Below, in pieces: positions 5,276 to 7,988 of a stretch of 7,988 bases of DNA. A model generated the notes under the pieces. It made no database searches and was not told the DNA's origin. It was given only the letters and a program-made list of their open reading frames with translations. Position 1 is the stretch's first letter. Every line of letters starts with the position of its first letter. A program made the translations under genes and the position numbers. The stretch lies in the NCBI GenBank assembly GCA_009702945.1, contig WLGZ01000034.1:1-7988 (forward strand), in the 5' to 3' direction. Source of the stretch: Actinomycetota bacterium. GTDB lineage: Bacteria > Actinomycetota > Actinomycetes > S36-B12 > UBA5976.

Positions 5276-6323
5276 CTCTCTCCAGCGCTTGGCGCTCGCC
5301 AATACTAATCCGAACACCTTCACCTGGGAACGGTCGAATCGAGACAGCTATTCCTTCGCTACGAAGCGCAAACTCTTCAGTGCGCTCGCCAAGTGGAATC
5401 CAAACAAAGTTTGCTTGGCTTGGCGGAAGCTTGAAGCCGAGTTTTGTTAGTTCAGATTCGAACCAAGTTCGCTCAGCGATAACTTCCTCGACCCGCTTAA
5501 ACAATTCAGCTTCATGCTCCAGTGAGGCAACGGCAGCAACTTGCGCAATGTTAGAAACTCCGAATGGCACAGCGGTTTTTCTGACGGCATCTGCAATATT
5601 TTTTGGTCCTACGAAGTAACCAACTCGCAAGCCAGCTAGTCCATATGCTTTCGAGAAAGTTCGCAGCACACCAACATTTGAATGAGCCTTTAATGTGGCG
5701 ATGCCATCAATTGCATTCGCATCCCGGTTGAACTCAACATAAGCTTCGTCGATAACTACCAGAATGTTCTCTGGAACTTTTGCTAGAAATTCATTTATTT
5801 CTTGCTGGGTAACAATTCCACCAGTTGGGTTGTTAGGAGTGCATATAAAAATTGCTCGCGTTCTGGAAGTGATCGCATTCAACATTGCCGCTAAATCGTG
5901 TTGTCCATTGTTTGCGAGTGGTACCTGGACGCTTACTGCGCCAGCAATTGTTGCAATGATCGGGTACGCCTCAAACGATCGCCAAGCATAAATAACTTCA
6001 TCGCCCGCGCCGGCAACTGATTGGATGATTTGCTGACACACGCCAACCGATCCGGTACCAGTTGCGATTTGCTCAGCTGGGACAGCGAACTTATCTGAAA
6101 GAGCTTGAATCAAATTCGTCGTAAATGGATCTGGATAGCGATTGATTTCATTAGCCGCATCGACAATAGCGGCCACAACGCTTGGCAGTGGAGAATGTGC
6201 GATTTCATTACTAGAAAGCTTGTAAGCAGTTAACCCATTAACTGGTGCTGCTTTTTTACCCGCTTTATAGGTTGGCAACTTTGCCATCTCAGGTCGAAGC
6301 TGTGGGTTCACTGACTCGCTCAC
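5244..6323 (-). CDS. hisC: Histidinol-phosphate/aromatic amino acid aminotransferase (HisC/Pat family, PLP class I/II)
   Basis: This 359-residue PLP enzyme has the usual length of HisC and covers the whole fold. HisC converts imidazole-acetol phosphate to histidinol phosphate using glutamate; the related actinobacterial Pat enzymes transaminate phenylpyruvate and other aromatic keto acids. Visible active-site elements are LSSNE (36-40), the CTPNNPTG loop with Asn165 or Asn164 (161-168), IDEAY with Asp192, the PLP-binding Lys225 in RTFSKAYGLAGLRVGY, and the C-terminal RPFPGEGVRIS with Arg338 in the substrate-carboxylate position. The GTG at 6321-6323 fits homologues that begin a dozen residues before the LPTYKAGK segment; its GGAG is only one nucleotide away, so initiation probably depends on coupling to the upstream phosphatase, whose stop overlaps the start by 4 nt. 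No his-operon gene is nearby, so a Pat-like or broad aromatic role is as likely as histidine synthesis. Confidence 0.93.
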   Translation of the reverse strand: MSESVNPQLRPEMAKLPTYKAGKKAAPVNGLTAYKLSSNEIAHSPLPSVVAAIVDAANEINRYPDPFTTNLIQALSDKFAVPAEQIATGTGSVGVCQQIIQSVAGAGDEVIYAWRSFEAYPIIATIAGAVSVQVPLANNGQHDLAAMLNAITSRTRAIFICTPNNPTGGIVTQQEINEFLAKVPENILVVIDEAYVEFNRDANAIDGIATLKAHSNVGVLRTFSKAYGLAGLRVGYFVGPKNIADAVRKTAVPFGVSNIAQVAAVASLEHEAELFKRVEEVIAERTWFESELTKLGFKLPPSQANFVWIPLGERTEEFALRSEGIAVSIRPFPGEGVRISIGERQALERVIELAGEFVF

Positions 6324-7459
6324 TCTCCAAGCCTACGGGTAATTACAACAACTGAGACATCGTCGCGGTTCCAAGTAACGGAATCTTGGCGGGCCGTTGA
6401 AACAATTAAGTTTGTAAGCTCGGCTGAATCTCCAGTTCGCTCTCCGGTAACAACTGATGTCACTAAGCCTTGAGTGCCAAACTCGTCACCATTTTCATCT
6501 TGAGTTTCTAGCAATCCGTCAGACACTAGGACAATCCGATCTCCCGCACTAAAGAAGATTTCTTGGCTATGCCACTCGCCACCAAATCCACCTAACATCG
6601 GTCCGGTGGGATTCAGGGTTGTAATCAAATGATTGGAATCGATCCAATAGCCCGCTGGATGGCCAGCATTAACCCACTTCGTGGGCTTGCTGATGTCGTT
6701 AGGAATTTCCAAAATTACTGCTGTGGCCAAAAGCGCATCTACGTCTGAAAGTCCGGCTGAAACTCTTTCCATCACATCACTTGGCGTAAATCCGGCAGAA
6801 AGCGCTGCAGTCATGATCGCCTTTATCTGCAGTCCGACTACTCCAGCCTCTGGGCCGTGGCCAGTGACGTCAACCATCGCAAGTGCGGTGCCTTGTGGAG
6901 TTCTGATTACATCCCACCAGTCCCCTGCGATCGCGCCACTAGCTGGCAGAGTTTGCCCAGCGACATCAAGACCGAATTTTTCAGTATCGATCAGTGTTGG
7001 TGAAAGCGCTTTTCGCATTGAGGCAACTAGTGGTGCATTTTGTTCTAGTCCCTGCCAAGCAGCCCGAGCTAAATCAATCTGGTTAACCAAGTTTTGCCGC
7101 ATGGATTCAGCGTCTGCTGCTGCAAGTTGAATCTCGGGTGGGTTTGCAACTTCAATCACTTGATGAATGGTTCCGCTTGCAACCATGCGCAACTCTGTGC
7201 GCATTTCATCAAGTGGCGCAAGCACCCAGCGCTCAAGATAAATCCAAGCTAGAGATAACAGAACAAGGCTGACAAAGATTGAAATGCTAAGAACTGCCGA
7301 TAGTTGATCAGCAACTTCATCGAGTCTGATATCTAGTGCAAGAGATTCGCTGATTTCGGCTCGCGCCTCTAGATACACGTATCGTTCCCAGCCAGCCACA
7401 GCTAACACCGTTACTGCAAAAAATGCAATAAACAGTTGTAGTCGCCGACGTAAGGTCAT
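6320..7459 (-). CDS. Membrane-anchored SpoIIE/PP2C-type serine phosphatase with HAMP-like linker
   Basis: This is a 379-residue predicted membrane protein. An N-terminal helix (about 8-24), a short extracytoplasmic loop of about 30 residues and a second helix (about 56-74) lead into a HAMP-like segment (about 75-127, with LERWVLAPLDEMRTEL) and a connecting helix. The cytoplasmic PP2C/SpoIIE domain fills about 160-376. Its metal-binding acidic motifs are all present: GDWWD (Asp180, Asp183), DVTGHG (Asp197, Gly200), SDG (Asp314) and RDDVSV (Asp366/367), so it should be active. Relatives dephosphorylate phosphoserine on STAS-domain anti-anti-sigma factors in partner-switching pathways; no STAS protein, anti-sigma kinase or sigma factor is in the window, so the target is unknown. 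The ATG at 7457-7459 lacks a Shine-Dalgarno but follows a TAGAAT box by six nucleotides. Its stop overlaps the hisC-like start (GTGA). The short loop argues against a large sensory domain. Confidence 0.93.
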   Translation of the reverse strand: MTLRRRLQLFIAFFAVTVLAVAGWERYVYLEARAEISESLALDIRLDEVADQLSAVLSISIFVSLVLLSLAWIYLERWVLAPLDEMRTELRMVASGTIHQVIEVANPPEIQLAAADAESMRQNLVNQIDLARAAWQGLEQNAPLVASMRKALSPTLIDTEKFGLDVAGQTLPASGAIAGDWWDVIRTPQGTALAMVDVTGHGPEAGVVGLQIKAIMTAALSAGFTPSDVMERVSAGLSDVDALLATAVILEIPNDISKPTKWVNAGHPAGYWIDSNHLITTLNPTGPMLGGFGGEWHSQEIFFSAGDRIVLVSDGLLETQDENGDEFGTQGLVTSVVTGERTGDSAELTNLIVSTARQDSVTWNRDDVSVVVITRRLGE

Positions 7460-7471
7460 GATGAAATTCTA
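7460..7471 (-). promoter_or_regulatory. Candidate -10 box in front of the phosphatase gene
   Basis: On the minus strand TAGAAT (complement of 7466-7471) matches TATAAT at five of six positions and ends six nucleotides before the phosphatase ATG. There is no Shine-Dalgarno, so the transcript may be leaderless. The -35 position is T-rich but unconvincing; a TTGATT (complement of 7493-7498) is 21 nt away, which is too far for a normal spacer. The box sits in the 35-bp gap after the class III aminotransferase gene. Confidence 0.4.
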
Positions 7472-7494
7472 AGTGGAAATCGCTCAGCGAAAAA

Positions 7495-7988
7495 TCAAGC
7501 TTTAGTTAGCTCTGCCATTGCTTGTGCAAATAGCGATCCATGACGATCAACTTGTTCTTGCGTTGTTGTTGGACACATCAAAGCCATGTTGTGGAATGGC
7601 GTCATCAAAACTCCTCTATTAGACATAAAGAGGTGCATGAATTCATCTAACTCGTCATCGCCGGCATGCATTGCTTCAGTTCCAGTTTTTGGCGCTGGAT
7701 AGGTGAAGCGATATTCAGCACGTGCACCAAGTTGCGATATCGACCAAGGCACTCCGTATTCATCTAACGCTGCATTCACTTGATCTGTGTATCTAGTCGC
7801 AAGTGCAATCATGTGTTCAAATGCTTGTTCCGTCAAAACTTCACCAAGTGTTGCTCGCATCGCAGCTAAGGACAATGCGTTTCCAGCAAGAGTTCCACCG
7901 ATGCCACCGACATCTAGTAGGTCTGCTTCGGTGTGGGAATTAATCAGATCAACAACTTCTTGCTTAAAGCCGTAAGCACCTGATGGAA
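7495..7988 (-). CDS. Class III PLP-dependent aminotransferase (glutamate-1-semialdehyde-aminomutase-like), C-terminal part (cut by the window edge)
   Basis: The last 163 codons are visible, open up to the right edge, ending at the TGA at 7495-7497. The first visible residues (PSGAYG) would directly follow the Gly-rich loop after the PLP lysine, so that lysine lies outside the window. The segment GGTLAGNALSLAAMRATL (30-47 of the visible part) corresponds to the AGTxxGNPLxxAA motif of class III aminotransferases; here the usual Pro after Asn is Ala. The remainder (NRGVLMTPFHNMALMCPTT) resembles the small C-terminal domain of GSA-aminomutase-like enzymes annotated as aspartate aminotransferase family. 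The TTG at 7873-7875 is not the start, because family sequence continues upstream without interruption. The gene precedes the phosphatase by 35 bp on the same strand. The family is clear but the substrate is not, and HemL itself cannot be claimed from this part. Confidence 0.88.
   Translation of the reverse strand, partial: PSGAYGFKQEVVDLINSHTEADLLDVGGIGGTLAGNALSLAAMRATLGEVLTEQAFEHMIALATRYTDQVNAALDEYGVPWSISQLGARAEYRFTYPAPKTGTEAMHAGDDELDEFMHLFMSNRGVLMTPFHNMALMCPTTTQEQVDRHGSLFAQAMAELTKA

Noticed and set aside
6681..7130. 149-codon open frame on the plus strand
   Set aside because: It is antisense to the phosphatase gene, has Ser/Ala-rich unstructured composition and no recognisable domain.

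Overview
This window looks like ordinary chromosome from a small-genome, fairly low-GC actinobacterium. The base composition looks mid-40s % GC by eye, which is low for the phylum. The actinobacterial call rests on a WhiB iron-sulfur protein, a GlxR/Crp-type regulator, a class A penicillin-binding protein (PBP) beside whiB, and the conserved whiB - small DUF4177-like gene - RidA - crp order. Tight packing and low GC would fit a freshwater planktonic lineage such as the acI/Nanopelagicales group, but that is inference.

Left part (1-1210, minus strand): four genes run right to left. They are whiB (wblA/whiB4 type), a 51-codon DUF4177-like gene too short for many gene callers, a RidA/YjgF-family protein, and the first 62 codons of a Crp/GlxR-family regulator that continues past the left edge. 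A divergent intergenic region (1211-1423) separates them from a class A PBP on the plus strand. The same neighbourhood exists in Mycobacterium (whiB4-ponA2-crp region) and Streptomyces (wblA region), but there it also holds two ArsA-like ATPases and a metallo-beta-lactamase-fold hydrolase. Those three genes are absent from the corresponding positions here.

Middle part (1424-5275, plus strand): a 780-residue bifunctional PBP with all glycosyltransferase and transpeptidase motifs, then a GatB/YqeY-domain protein, then a 10-helix EamA/DMT-family transporter. The transporter's 3' end overlaps the 3' end of the convergent aminotransferase gene by 32 bp.

Right part (5244-7988, minus strand): a class III aminotransferase cut by the right edge, then (35... 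about 35 bp further on) a membrane-anchored SpoIIE/PP2C-type phosphatase, then a HisC/Pat-type class I/II aminotransferase whose GTG start overlaps the phosphatase stop by 4 nt. The phosphatase and HisC-like gene are therefore probably cotranscribed and translationally coupled.

No mobile element, CRISPR array, RNA gene or phage gene was seen. No clearly new multi-gene system is evident. The points most worth checking are the compacted whiB-crp cluster, a near-palindrome between whiB and the PBP gene, a recurring -10-like box six nucleotides before SD-less starts (possible leaderless genes), and the phosphatase-aminotransferase coupling.
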